DNA of 64,000 nt, from the NCBI RefSeq assembly GCF_900241005.1, contig NZ_OEST01000004.1, forward strand, positions 186,001 to 250,000. The letters run 5' to 3'. The first letter of the stretch is position 1; each line of letters begins with the position of its first letter. Below are positions 33,407 through 42,422 of the stretch, piece by piece. Source of the DNA: Bacteroides cutis. GTDB lineage: Bacteria; Bacteroidota; Bacteroidia; Bacteroidales; Bacteroidaceae. The position numbers were made by a program, and so were the translations under genes. The notes below the pieces were generated by a model. That model made no database searches. It was not told where the DNA came from and was given only the letters and a program-made list of their open reading frames with translations.

Positions 33407-34346
33407 CATATCCCAATTTTTTTTCGTTATAATCGGAGGCAATATAAGTAGGTCTTCTTTTCGTTTCTTTAAAGATACGTCCGATGTATTCGCCTATCAC
33501 TCCAAGGGAGAATAATTGAATGCCACCTAAGAAGAGAATTACTACAATCAGAGTAGGGAAACCAGCTGCCTGGTCACCATAAACAATCGTTTTTATCAGA
33601 AAGTAGATAGCATAGATAAAACTGGAGATGGAGAATAATACTCCACAAATGGTGGCGATACGCAGTGGAGCGGTAGAGGAGGAAGTGATACCTTCAATTG
33701 CCAAGTTCAGCAGTTTAAAAAAGCTCCACGAAGAATGTCCGGCAAGGCGATCTCCACGATCGAATTCTATACTTTTCTTCTTGTAACCAATCCAACAGAA
33801 CAACCCTTTGGTATAGCGTTCTTGTTCACGTAAACGGCGAAGTGTCAATACGCATCGACGGTCAAGTAAGCGGAAATCTCCTACATTGGGTAGTATATCT
33901 ATACGGCTCATCTTCTGCAATATTTTATAGAATGCTAAAGATAATCGCCGGCGTAACCAACTTTCTTCTCCGCGATTACGACGTTTGGCATAAATATCGT
34001 CGTATCCTTCTTCCCAATATGTCAACATTTGGTCTACGAGTTCGGGAGGATCTTGCAAGTCGGCGTCCATCACTACACAACAATCTCCCGTGGTATAGTC
34101 AAAACCAGCCAACATGGCAATTTCTTTACCAAAGTTACGTGAGAGGTTTACGTAATTCACCCTTTTATCAGTCTGTCGAAGTTGGCGGATACTTTCAAGA
34201 GTTCCGTCACTGCTACCGTCATTAATGAATAAAATCTCCCACTCGTACGTATTGTTCCGATTGATAAGTTCTATCAAACGTTTGTAGAGAGCAGGTAGCA
34301 TTGCTTCTTCATTGTATACCGGAATTAATAGGGTTACTTTCTTCAT
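33399..34346 (-). CDS. GtrB/DPM1-type polyprenyl-phosphate glycosyltransferase
   Basis: 315 aa from the ATG giving MKKVTLLIPVYNEE; the long upstream frame extension is non-coding in appearance. The GT-A domain has FINDGSSDGT and MDADLQDPPE (metal-binding DxD), as in dolichyl/undecaprenyl-phosphate sugar synthases. Two C-terminal membrane helices follow (IATICGVLFSISSFIYAIYF and TLIVVILFLGGIQLFSLG). It would load a sugar onto undecaprenyl phosphate at the inner face of the cytoplasmic membrane. Neighbours are a GtrA-type flippase upstream and, divergently, a GT39 transferase: a complete lipid-linked sugar transfer set. Confidence 0.9.
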   Translation of the reverse strand: MKKVTLLIPVYNEEAMLPALYKRLIELINRNNTYEWEILFINDGSSDGTLESIRQLRQTDKRVNYVNLSRNFGKEIAMLAGFDYTTGDCCVVMDADLQDPPELVDQMLTYWEEGYDDIYAKRRNRGEESWLRRRLSLAFYKILQKMSRIDILPNVGDFRLLDRRCVLTLRRLREQERYTKGLFCWIGYKKKSIEFDRGDRLAGHSSWSFFKLLNLAIEGITSSSTAPLRIATICGVLFSISSFIYAIYFLIKTIVYGDQAAGFPTLIVVILFLGGIQLFSLGVIGEYIGRIFKETKRRPTYIASDYNEKKLGYDE

Positions 34347-34489
34347 TTCACACAAGAGTATGATTAAATACTTCGCAAATATATTACTTTTACGGAAGTA
34401 TATGGCATTATTATTTGAAAAACATGAATTACCGATGAAAGATAAAGAAGGTAAGGATACGATGATGGAGCGGTATACGCAGTGGGTTA

Positions 34490-34870
34490 TTATAACGCCT
34501 TTTGTTTGAAGACAAAGCGTACCAGTAAAAAGTTGACGGGAATGGCGATGGCGAATACCGGGATAGGGGCGAATGGCTTGGAAAGCCCCATCCATAAAAA
34601 GAAGTTCAATAATCCCATATGTAGGAGGTAATTTATCAGATGTGCTCCACCGAATCCGAGTAATTTTCCCCAGGAAGGCTTTTTATAGAATGTGAAGTAG
34701 GCGGTCAAATAGAAATTAACGGTGAAACTGAATGCATAACCGAGCGTATAAGCAATGTTGACATTGATGATCCGTTGTAATAGGAAATAAAGTCCGTAAT
34801 GCAAAGCTGTTGCCAGAATCCCTACTAAGGCGAAACGTATAAACTCCGGTAATTGTTTCAGTTGCTTCAT
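34490..34870 (-). CDS. GtrA-family membrane protein (lipid-linked sugar flippase)
   Basis: 126 aa with four membrane helices (FIRFALVGILATALHYGLYF, AYTLGYAFSFTVNFYL, LINYLLHMGLLNFFLWMG, PVFAIAIPVNFLLVRFVF). The FALVGxxxT start and FxxNFxxxxxxxF pattern are typical of GtrA. These proteins flip undecaprenyl-linked sugars for use outside the membrane. It lies upstream of the GtrB-like gene with a 143-nt gap and overlaps promoter elements with the divergent GT39 gene. Confidence 0.9.
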   Translation of the reverse strand: MKQLKQLPEFIRFALVGILATALHYGLYFLLQRIINVNIAYTLGYAFSFTVNFYLTAYFTFYKKPSWGKLLGFGGAHLINYLLHMGLLNFFLWMGLSKPFAPIPVFAIAIPVNFLLVRFVFKQKAL

Positions 34871-34915
34871 CTTCTGATTTATAGTTGTAATAGTTTTGTA
34901 ATATGATTACGGCAA

Positions 34916-34923
34916 CAAAGTTA
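34916..34923 (-). promoter_or_regulatory. -7 element for the GtrA gene
   Basis: CAAAGTTA on + equals TAACTTTG on -, a full match. It abuts the -33 region of the divergent GT39 promoter. Confidence 0.5.
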
Positions 34924-34953
34924 GGTATTGTTGCAGAATAATTAGTACTTTTG
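34921..34953 (+). promoter_or_regulatory. Promoter of the GT39 gene
   Basis: TTAG (34921-34924, 3/4 match to TTTG), a 21-nt spacer and TACTTTTG (34946-34953), 28 nt before the ATG. Confidence 0.55.
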
Positions 34954-34981
34954 TTCCTTGAAAACGTAAAAAAAGAAAAGT

Positions 34982-36700
34982 ATGTCAGACAAAAAGAAGG
35001 CGTTCTGGTTCATAGCACTGCTCAGTGTGCTTGTAATAGTTCCCTTTCTGGGAGAAACCATTTTTTATTCTAAAGGAGAGCCGCGTGAAGCGATAGTAGC
35101 TTATACGATGTTGAAGAGTGGTAACTGGATACTTCCGGTAAATTATGGGGTCGAAATAGCTTATAAACCTCCTTTTCTTTACTGGGCGATTGCAGTTGTA
35201 TCTTCCATCATGGGAGGAGTGACAGAATTCTCATCCCGTATGCCGTCGGCGCTGGCTTTTCTGGCTATGCAGTTGGTATTTTTTTCTTTTGTAGCTAAGC
35301 GAAAGAATATAAAAACGGCATTCTTGACTTCTATTCTTCTTTTGTCTTCCTTTGAAGTGCATCGGGCTGCAGTAGCTTGTCGACTTGATATGGTACAAGT
35401 CTCCTTTATTGTGATTGCTTTGTGTCTACTTTTCCGTTGGGATGAAAAAGGCTCTAAGGAGATACCTTGGTTGGCAGTGTTGCTAATGGCATGTGCCACT
35501 TTGACAAAAGGTCCGGTCGGTTCTATTTTTCCATGTGTGGGTATCGGCATCTATCAATTGTTGCGTGGGCGTTCGTTCGGTAAGACCTTTTTCTCTTTGT
35601 TGGGCATCGGATTACTTTCACTCGTTCCGTTGGGAATATGGTTCTGGGCTGCCTATCAGCAGGGTGGAGAGTCATTCATAAATCTGATGATGGAAGAGAA
35701 TACTGGACGCTTCTTCCGTAAGATGTCATACGCTTCCCATGAAAATCCGTTGTGGTATAATTTTGTGACTATCATTTGGGGGTGGATACCGTGGACTTTA
35801 GTCTTGTTGATTTCTCTTTTTGGTTTGAAATGGAAAGAAATGCGTTTTTTACCGGAAGGTTCTTCGTGGAGTGAACGTTTTAATAAAGCTTGGACTAAAT
35901 TTCGCTCCCAGTCTCCTCTTCATTTGTTTACATGGGTGGTTATCTTGTTCATTTTTATCTTTTATTGTATTCCGAAGAGTAAGCGTAGCGTATATCTGTT
36001 GCCTATCTATCCGTTTATGGCAATGCTGATTGCTGAATATTTTTTGGCATTGGTACAGCGCAAAGCAAAAGTTTTTAAGATTTCTGCCTATATTTTTGCT
36101 TCATTGGCTTTGTTACTTACGGTAACATTTATTATAGTGCGTTTCGGGCTAATTCCTGATAGTGTTTGGGGTACGGGTAAACATGCTGCCGAGAACATTG
36201 GATTTATGCATGCATTGGAAAATGTGGATTTACCCTTTTCTAAATGGTTGATTGTGGCATTACCGGCAATAGCGGGCATCTGCACATTGATAGCGTTGGT
36301 AAAGCGGGCGGATACACGTTCTTTACTGTACAGTATAGCCGGGTGCATTTTGTGTCTGTTTGTTTCTTTAGATGGCGTTTATCAGCCTACGGTGCTGGCT
36401 ACGAAGTCGGACAAACGTCTGGCCGAACAAGTAAATACATATGTACAGGATGGATTTATGTATTCGTATACTCCCCCACTCATCCGTTTTTATTGTACTA
36501 ATTACTATTTGAACGACCGGATGAGGGATTTCGTTCCTGGTCTTTCCGGTACAGGATATGTAATGCTTTCTAAGTGGACTAAGGAGGAATTTTTGAAGAA
36601 ATATTCAGATGAGTATCGACTGGAGGAGGTTTACACTACTCCTTATCGCAGTTGTGATTTACGTGATAAAATATTGATTTATAAATTCAGTGAGAAATAA
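34982..36700 (+). CDS. ArnT-like glycosyltransferase family 39 membrane protein
   Basis: 572 aa with ~12 membrane helices. The first periplasmic loop carries the GT39/ArnT catalytic pattern (KGEPREAIVAYTMLKSGNW, with Glu and Arg, then YKPPFLYW), and LTKGPVG follows. A C-terminal soluble domain of ~100 residues starts near YQPTVLATKSDK. GT39 enzymes take a sugar from an undecaprenyl-phosphate donor outside the membrane and attach it to lipid A, a glycolipid or a protein. The GtrB/GtrA pair next door would supply the donor. The acceptor is unknown. Confidence 0.9.
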   Translation: MSDKKKAFWFIALLSVLVIVPFLGETIFYSKGEPREAIVAYTMLKSGNWILPVNYGVEIAYKPPFLYWAIAVVSSIMGGVTEFSSRMPSALAFLAMQLVFFSFVAKRKNIKTAFLTSILLLSSFEVHRAAVACRLDMVQVSFIVIALCLLFRWDEKGSKEIPWLAVLLMACATLTKGPVGSIFPCVGIGIYQLLRGRSFGKTFFSLLGIGLLSLVPLGIWFWAAYQQGGESFINLMMEENTGRFFRKMSYASHENPLWYNFVTIIWGWIPWTLVLLISLFGLKWKEMRFLPEGSSWSERFNKAWTKFRSQSPLHLFTWVVILFIFIFYCIPKSKRSVYLLPIYPFMAMLIAEYFLALVQRKAKVFKISAYIFASLALLLTVTFIIVRFGLIPDSVWGTGKHAAENIGFMHALENVDLPFSKWLIVALPAIAGICTLIALVKRADTRSLLYSIAGCILCLFVSLDGVYQPTVLATKSDKRLAEQVNTYVQDGFMYSYTPPLIRFYCTNYYLNDRMRDFVPGLSGTGYVMLSKWTKEEFLKKYSDEYRLEEVYTTPYRSCDLRDKILIYKFSEK

Positions 36701-36701
36701 A

Positions 36702-37238
36702 ATGAACCCGCTAGAATTGATTGATAAATATTATCCGGAGGCGAATGAACTGAAACATATATTGCTGACTCATAGCCGTTCGGTGGCAGACAAAGCTCTG
36801 TGGATTGCCGATCAGCATCCGGAATTGTTGTTAGACAAGGATTTCCTGTACGAAGCGGCCATATTGCATGACGTAGGGATTTTCCTGACGGATGCCGATG
36901 GTATTTATTGTTTCGGTGATAAACCTTATATCTGTCATGGCTATTTGGGAGCCGATTTAGTGCGTTCTGAAGGTTATCCTCGCCATGCTTTGGTTTGTGA
37001 AAGACATACAGGAGCTGGACTTTCATTAGATGAAATCCTTGCACAAGAACTTCCTGTGCCACACCGTGATATGCTTCCGGTAAGCTTGGAGGAACAAGTT
37101 ATTTGTTTTGCAGATAAATTCTATTCTAAAACGCGTCTGGAGTATGAAAAGAGTGTAGAAAAGGCACGTAGGAGTCTCGAACGGTATGGTGAAGCAGGAT
37201 TGCAACGTTTCGACCATTGGTGCGAACAGTTCTTGTAG
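36702..37238 (+). CDS. HD-domain metal-dependent phosphohydrolase
   Basis: 178 aa from the ATG giving MNPLELIDKYYPE (a GTG four codons earlier overlaps the GT39 stop). HD-superfamily residues are visible: HILLTHSRSV, AILHDVGIF (HD pair), CERHTGAG and CFADKFYSK. It probably hydrolyses a phosphate ester or nucleotide; the substrate is unknown. It starts 1 nt after GT39, so the two are co-transcribed. Confidence 0.85.
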   Translation: MNPLELIDKYYPEANELKHILLTHSRSVADKALWIADQHPELLLDKDFLYEAAILHDVGIFLTDADGIYCFGDKPYICHGYLGADLVRSEGYPRHALVCERHTGAGLSLDEILAQELPVPHRDMLPVSLEEQVICFADKFYSKTRLEYEKSVEKARRSLERYGEAGLQRFDHWCEQFL

Positions 37239-37284
37239 CAATCTAAATTTCTTTAAAAAGGGAGATTATACCGTATAAAATACG

Positions 37285-37292
37285 TACTTTTG
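37285..37292 (+). promoter_or_regulatory. -7 element for lptD
   Basis: TACTTTTG, full match, 26 nt before the ATG. No clear TTTG upstream. Confidence 0.5.
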
Positions 37293-37318
37293 CCCCTTCA
37301 AGCGTAAACTATTAGTTA

Positions 37319-40111
37319 ATGACGCCATTGAAAGCAAATACATTCATATCATTCATACTACTATTCGTCTTACTCTTTCTTTCCGGTGAGGCAGTTTCCC
37401 AGCGTCGCCGGGGTGGAATTGTACCTCCGGAGAATCTGCAGGCTGATACCTTACGAAGTGATTTAGTGGGGAAGAAGTCTATGCGTGCTCGTTCGAGGGT
37501 AAATGGGATTTCACAAACAGATTCTTTGGAAGTAGATTCTGTAGCGGTTCCCGAGAAGAAGAAACAACCACTGGATGCTCCTGTTACATACGAAGCCAAT
37601 GATTCTATCGTCTTTGCTCAAGGTGGATATGCACATTTATACGGGCAGGGTAAGGTTAATTATCAGCAGATAGAATTGGCTGCTGATGTCATTACCATGA
37701 ATATGGATAGTAGTACGGTGTATGCTCATGGTGTAGAAGATTCTTTGGGTGTAGCCCAAGGTACTCCGGTTTTTAAAGATGGAGAGACTCCTTATGAAAC
37801 GAATACTATCCGGTATAATTTCAAGAGTAAGAAAGGCATTATCAGTAATGTTGTCAGCCAGCAAGGCGAAGGATATGTTACCGGTAATAATGCCAAAAAA
37901 GGTACTAATGATGAGCTTTACATGAAGAGTGGCCGATATACCACCTGTGATCACCACGAACATCCTCATTTTTATATGCAGATGACATATGCCAAAGTAC
38001 GTCCGAAAAAGAATGTGGTGACGGGACCTGCCTATCTGGTGGTGGAAGATGTTCCTTTGCCACTTGCGGTACCATTTTTCTTTTTCCCGTTTTCAAGTAG
38101 CTATTCCTCCGGCTTTCTGATGCCTACTTATATGGATGACTCCAGCCGTGGTTTTGGTTTGACAGATGGTGGATATTACTTTGCCATCAGTGATAAGATG
38201 GACTTGAAGTTGCGTGCGGATATTTTTACCAAAGGTTCTTGGGCATTGAATATGGAGTCCAACTACGTGAAAAGATATAAGTACTCTGGTTTATTGCAGG
38301 CAAGCTACCAGGTGACGAAGACGGGAGATAAAGGTTTGCCGGATTATTCGGTTGCCAAGGATTTTAAAATTGTATGGTCTCATCGTCAAGATCCTAAGGC
38401 AAGTCCTAACTCAACTTTTTCTGCCAGTGTGAACTTTGCGACGAGTAGTTATGAGCGTACCAATATCGGTAATATGTACAATTCGAATGCTATGTCCCAG
38501 AATACGAAGACGTCAAGTATCAGTTATTCTCGCACTTTCCCTGACCAGCATTTGACTATTGCTGCAACAACCAATATAGCTCAGACTATGAAAGATTCTT
38601 CTGTAAACATGACATTGCCTGACTTGAATATCACATTGAGCACTATTTTCCCGTTTAAGAGGAAACGGGCTGTGGGAGATGAAAAATGGTATGAGAAGAT
38701 ATCTGTTCGATACAGCGGGCGTCTTTCAAACAGTATCAAAACCAAAGATAACCTGTTGTTCAAATCTAATTTGATAAAAGACTGGGAAAATGGGATGAAG
38801 CATGAAATTCCTATTAGCGCTACTTTTACTTTGTTCAAATACTTCAATGTCACACCCTCGGTCAGCTATACAGAACGTTGGTATACGCGTAAAGTTATGA
38901 AAGACTGGGAACCGAATGAAGCTGGTACCGGTGGACAAGAGGTGAATACTGATACGATTTACGGTTTCCATCGTGTATATAATTATAATGCCAGTTTGGG
39001 CATTAATACCAAGATATATGGTATGTATAAACCATTGTTTCTTCCTAAGAAAGAAATACAAATTCGCCATGTCATTACTCCCTCGATAAGTATCAGTGCA
39101 GCGCCGGACTTTGGTTCATCCCGTTATGGTTACTACGATTCTTATATCAAGACGTATGCCGACGGGAGGCGTGATACTGTGACTTATTCACCGTATGCCG
39201 GGCAGATGTTTGGTGTACCGGGGCGTGGAAAGCAGGGAAATATCAGTTTCAGTATTTCCAATAACTTGGAAATGAAGTATAAGGATAAGAATGACTCTAT
39301 CAAGAAAGTCAGCTTGATTGATGAATTGGGTGCAAGCATAAGTTATAACATGGCTGCAGCAACGCGTCCGTGGAGTGACCTTAATCTGAATTTGCGTTTG
39401 AAACTTTCCAAAAGTTATACTTTCAGTATGAGTTCTTCATTTAAAACGTATGGTTATGCTTTCGATAAGAATGGTAATGTAGTACCTAACAATCGTACAG
39501 AGTGGTCTTACGGGCGTTTCGGTATTTTCCAAGGATATGGTTCTTCTTTCAGTTATACGTTTAACAACGATACCTGGAAAAAATGGATGGATAAGTTACA
39601 TGGAGTAAAAGAGGATGACGCAGGCAAAAAAGGTGATGAAAATTCGGATCCCGAAGAAGGTGATGAAGAAAGTACTGAGAGTGGCATACCTAAGAAGAAG
39701 GTGGAAAAAGCTGCTGTGGATGCCGATGGATATCAAGTATTCAAAATGCCTTGGTCTTTGAACTTGAATTATAACTTCAATATTTCTGAAGATACCTCAA
39801 AACCTATCAATCGGAAAACGATGCGTTATCCTTATCGTTATACTCATAATCTGAGTGCTTCCGGTAATATTAAGATTTCCAATAAATGGGCCATCAGTTT
39901 CAATTCCGGTTATGATTTTGAGGCCAAGAAGATTGTACAAACCTCTTTTAATATTACTCGTGACTTACATTGTTTCAGTATGTCTGCCAGTCTTTCTCCT
40001 TTCGGACAGTGGAAATACTACAACTTTACTATTCGTGCTAATGCCAGCATTCTGCAAGACTTGAAGTGGGAGCAGAGAAGTCAGACACAAAGTAATATTC
40101 AGTGGTATTAG
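37319..40111 (+). CDS. lptD: LPS-assembly protein LptD-like outer-membrane protein
   Basis: 930 aa with a signal peptide (FISFILLFVLLFLSGEAVSQ). An OstA/LptA-like beta-jellyroll follows at ~80-230 (LYGQGKVNYQQIELAADVI, RYNFKSKKGIISNVVSQQGEGY), then PFFFFPFSSSYSSGFLMPTY leads into a large beta-barrel with alternating strands to the C-terminus (SQTQSNIQWY). A Glu/Asp-rich low-complexity loop sits at ~775-805. It forms the outer-membrane gate for lipopolysaccharide; in Bacteroidota it is longer and more divergent than in Proteobacteria. Confidence 0.9.
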   Translation: MTPLKANTFISFILLFVLLFLSGEAVSQRRRGGIVPPENLQADTLRSDLVGKKSMRARSRVNGISQTDSLEVDSVAVPEKKKQPLDAPVTYEANDSIVFAQGGYAHLYGQGKVNYQQIELAADVITMNMDSSTVYAHGVEDSLGVAQGTPVFKDGETPYETNTIRYNFKSKKGIISNVVSQQGEGYVTGNNAKKGTNDELYMKSGRYTTCDHHEHPHFYMQMTYAKVRPKKNVVTGPAYLVVEDVPLPLAVPFFFFPFSSSYSSGFLMPTYMDDSSRGFGLTDGGYYFAISDKMDLKLRADIFTKGSWALNMESNYVKRYKYSGLLQASYQVTKTGDKGLPDYSVAKDFKIVWSHRQDPKASPNSTFSASVNFATSSYERTNIGNMYNSNAMSQNTKTSSISYSRTFPDQHLTIAATTNIAQTMKDSSVNMTLPDLNITLSTIFPFKRKRAVGDEKWYEKISVRYSGRLSNSIKTKDNLLFKSNLIKDWENGMKHEIPISATFTLFKYFNVTPSVSYTERWYTRKVMKDWEPNEAGTGGQEVNTDTIYGFHRVYNYNASLGINTKIYGMYKPLFLPKKEIQIRHVITPSISISAAPDFGSSRYGYYDSYIKTYADGRRDTVTYSPYAGQMFGVPGRGKQGNISFSISNNLEMKYKDKNDSIKKVSLIDELGASISYNMAAATRPWSDLNLNLRLKLSKSYTFSMSSSFKTYGYAFDKNGNVVPNNRTEWSYGRFGIFQGYGSSFSYTFNNDTWKKWMDKLHGVKEDDAGKKGDENSDPEEGDEESTESGIPKKKVEKAAVDADGYQVFKMPWSLNLNYNFNISEDTSKPINRKTMRYPYRYTHNLSASGNIKISNKWAISFNSGYDFEAKKIVQTSFNITRDLHCFSMSASLSPFGQWKYYNFTIRANASILQDLKWEQRSQTQSNIQWY

Positions 40112-40146
40112 GTGATGGAAGTTGAGGTTTATGCTGAGAGATGTTC

Positions 40147-40809
40147 TTACCAAATAATTTCCGTTTCTCCGTGTGACTTTAAGTATTCATTTGTTTTGCT
40201 GAAATGCTTGTTCCCAAAGAACCCATTATAGGCCGAAAGGGGAGAAGGATGTGCAGAAGTCAGCACTAAATGCTTATTACGGTCGATAAACGCTCCCTTG
40301 CGTTGTGCATAAGCCCCCCAAAGAATAAAGACGAGATGCTCTTTTTGTTCTGCCAGTATGCGGATAGCGGCATCTGTGAATGTTTCCCAACCACGGTTTT
40401 GATGTGAACCGGCCTGATGGGCACGTACGGTAAGTGTAGCATTAAGTAGTAATACACCTTGTTCTGCCCAACGAGTCAGATTGCCGGTAACCGGTGCATC
40501 TGTACCTATATCCTCTTTAATTTCTTTGAAGATGTTGACTAAAGAAGGAGGGAAAGGAACACCGTCGTTTACTGAAAAACAAAGTCCATGCGCTTGTCCG
40601 GGACCATGATAAGGATCTTGACCGATAATCACAACTTTTACTTTATCGAAGGGACATAAGTTGAAAGCGTTGAATATTAATTTTCCCGGAGGATATATAG
40701 GACCATGTTGATATTCGGTACGTACAAACTCTGTTAGCATACGAAAATAATCTTTATCGAACTCGGGTTGTAAACGCACTTTCCAGCTTTCTTCTATCTG
40801 AACATTCAT
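40147..40809 (-). CDS. ung: Uracil-DNA glycosylase
   Basis: A 220-aa family 1 UDG. Motifs: the water-activating loop [20 protein letters not shown] (catalytic Asp), [27 protein letters not shown], and the DNA-intercalating loop [11 protein letters not shown] with the catalytic His. It removes uracil from DNA in base-excision repair. It converges on lptD with a 35-nt gap. Confidence 0.97.
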   Translation of the reverse strand: MNVQIEESWKVRLQPEFDKDYFRMLTEFVRTEYQHGPIYPPGKLIFNAFNLCPFDKVKVVIIGQDPYHGPGQAHGLCFSVNDGVPFPPSLVNIFKEIKEDIGTDAPVTGNLTRWAEQGVLLLNATLTVRAHQAGSHQNRGWETFTDAAIRILAEQKEHLVFILWGAYAQRKGAFIDRNKHLVLTSAHPSPLSAYNGFFGNKHFSKTNEYLKSHGETEIIW

Positions 40810-40867
40810 AATCGTAGTTGTTAGTAGTTTCGGATGCTAAGATACAAATTTCTTACTATAGAACACA

Positions 40868-40916
40868 AGAGTCCCACAGAGTTTTGCTTATTTTCTTTTA
40901 AACTCTGTGGAACTCT
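40868..40916. repeat. 17-bp inverted repeat between asnA and ung
   Basis: Arms 40868-40884 and 40900-40916 are reverse complements with one mismatch; the 15-nt loop is T-rich. No T-run follows on the - strand, so it may be an mRNA stabiliser or a weak terminator after asnA. Confidence 0.65.
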
Positions 40917-40937
40917 GTATACTCTATGGTGAAATGA

Positions 40938-41975
40938 TTAAATCAAGTGTATATCATGCATCTTACATTCTTTACGCATATCTTCTGGCCATATGCTTGC
41001 CTGTATTTCTCCGATGTGCGCCTTGCGCAGATAGAACATACAGAGACGAGACTGTCCGATACCGCCACCGATAGAGAGTGGGAGTGTATCACTCATCAGG
41101 CGTCTGTGGAAATAGAGTTCCAGCCGTTTCTCTTCTCCTTCCTGTTTGAGCTGACGTTGCAAGGCTTCCTTGTCTACGCGGATACCCATCGAAGAAAGCT
41201 CTATACTACGTTGTAACACATGATCCCATAATAATAAGTCGCCGTTCAGTCCGGGCAAATCATTCAGTCCGGGGGTAGTGTAGTCATCATAGTCCGGAGC
41301 ACGTCCATCATGTTTCTTGCCGTCACTTAGTTTACAACCGATACCAATAATGAAAACAGCGCCATATTTTTTGCAAATGGCATGCTCACGACATTTCGGT
41401 TCTAATTCGGGATAGAGTTGGCGTAACTCTTCTGCATGGATAAAGTGTAGCTTTGGAGGCAGGCAAGGTTTGATTTGTGGGTACATTTCATATACCATAT
41501 ATTCTGTACGTACCATAGCGGCATAAATGCGCGTAACGATTTCTTTAAGGAACTCCACATTACGGTCTTCGACAGTGATAACACGTTCCCAGTCCCATTG
41601 ATCTACATAGAGAGAATGTAGATTTCCCAGCTCTTCATCTGCACGGATAGCATTCATATCCGTATAAATTCCATAACCCGGTTCGATGTGATATTCAGCA
41701 AGCGTTAAACGTTTCCATTTGGCAAGAGAGTGTACTACTTCCGCCTGCGCGTCGCCCAGATCTTTAATAGGAAAAGAAACGGCACGTTCCACTCCATTGA
41801 GATCGTCGTTGATACCCATGCCCTTCAATACAAAGAGGGGTGCGGTGACACGACGCAGGCGAAGTTCGGAAGAAAGGTTCAACTGGAAGAACTCTTTTAT
41901 CTGTTTAATACCTAATTCTGTTTGTTTTAAGTCTAATAAAGGTTTATATCCTTCGGGTTTTATCAGATAGCTCAT
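40938..41975 (-). CDS. asnA: Aspartate--ammonia ligase
   Basis: A 345-aa AsnA (length typical) from the ATG giving MSYLIKPEGYKP. Landmarks: TELGIKQIKEFFQ, LRLRRVTAPLFV, EVVHSLAKWKR, YVDQWDWERVI and the class II tRNA-synthetase-like motif GGGIGQSRLCM. It makes asparagine from aspartate, ammonia and ATP in the cytoplasm, the ammonia-dependent route common in anaerobes. Monocistronic; a -7 element lies at 42012-42019. Confidence 0.96.
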   Translation of the reverse strand: MSYLIKPEGYKPLLDLKQTELGIKQIKEFFQLNLSSELRLRRVTAPLFVLKGMGINDDLNGVERAVSFPIKDLGDAQAEVVHSLAKWKRLTLAEYHIEPGYGIYTDMNAIRADEELGNLHSLYVDQWDWERVITVEDRNVEFLKEIVTRIYAAMVRTEYMVYEMYPQIKPCLPPKLHFIHAEELRQLYPELEPKCREHAICKKYGAVFIIGIGCKLSDGKKHDGRAPDYDDYTTPGLNDLPGLNGDLLLWDHVLQRSIELSSMGIRVDKEALQRQLKQEGEEKRLELYFHRRLMSDTLPLSIGGGIGQSRLCMFYLRKAHIGEIQASIWPEDMRKECKMHDIHLI

Positions 41976-42011
41976 AGGTTTATTATATATATCTTCTATT
42001 AAATTGTTCGG

Positions 42012-42019
42012 CAAAGATA
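42012..42019 (-). promoter_or_regulatory. -7 element for asnA
   Basis: CAAAGATA on + equals TATCTTTG on -, a full match, ~37 nt before the ATG. Confidence 0.5.
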
Positions 42020-42147
42020 GGAATAATATTAATACTTGCTTTGGTTTTAATCAAAAAAAGAGCAAAATGTATCAATATTCTCTCTGGGTATTTGCAAAAT
42101 AATAATGAGGATAGGAACGGGAAGTAAATAGAAAAAACGAAAGAACG

Positions 42148-42179
42148 TTAGGAATATGCAGAGATTTTTTATACTTTTG
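42148..42179 (+). promoter_or_regulatory. Promoter of the tRNA-Arg gene
   Basis: TTAG (3/4 match, 42148-42151), a 20-nt spacer and TACTTTTG (42172-42179), 12 nt before the mature tRNA 5' end. Confidence 0.6.
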
Positions 42180-42191
42180 TCCCCGCATTTA

Positions 42192-42264
42192 GGCCTGGTA
42201 GCTTAGTGAATAGAGCGTCAGATTCCGGTTCTGAAGGTCGTGGGTTTGAGTCCCACCCGGGTCA
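42192..42264 (+). tRNA. tRNA-Arg (anticodon CCG)
   Basis: A 73-nt cloverleaf. Acceptor 42192-42198 pairs with 42257-42263 (two G-U pairs), D-stem GCTT/GAGC, anticodon stem TCAGA/TCTGA with loop TTCCGGT (anticodon CCG, reading CGG), T-stem GTGGG/CCCAC, discriminator A. CCA is not encoded (ACA follows). Confidence 0.95.
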
Positions 42265-42276
42265 CAATCGAATAAG

Positions 42277-42312
42277 AAGTCCTTATGAGTGTTATCTTAT
42301 AAGGACTTTTTG
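42277..42312 (+). terminator. Terminator after tRNA-Arg
   Basis: A 10-bp stem (42277-42286 with 42299-42308), a 12-nt loop and a T-run. Confidence 0.85.
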
Positions 42313-42422
42313 TTTTCTGCCATAAATACCCTTTTCCCCTTTCTTTGTATAATCATAGTAATATGCCTATGTTTAATTAAGATTTAGATATAATCAATGC
42401 CGGTAATACGATGATATCCGTT

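Noticed and set aside
34312-34509. 65-codon + strand frame between the GtrB and GtrA genes
   Set aside because: It overlaps the start of the GtrB gene and the end of GtrA in antisense, and the peptide has no recognisable features.
40868-40916. Small RNA gene in the asnA-ung gap
   Set aside because: Only one hairpin, no promoter of its own and no terminator T-run.
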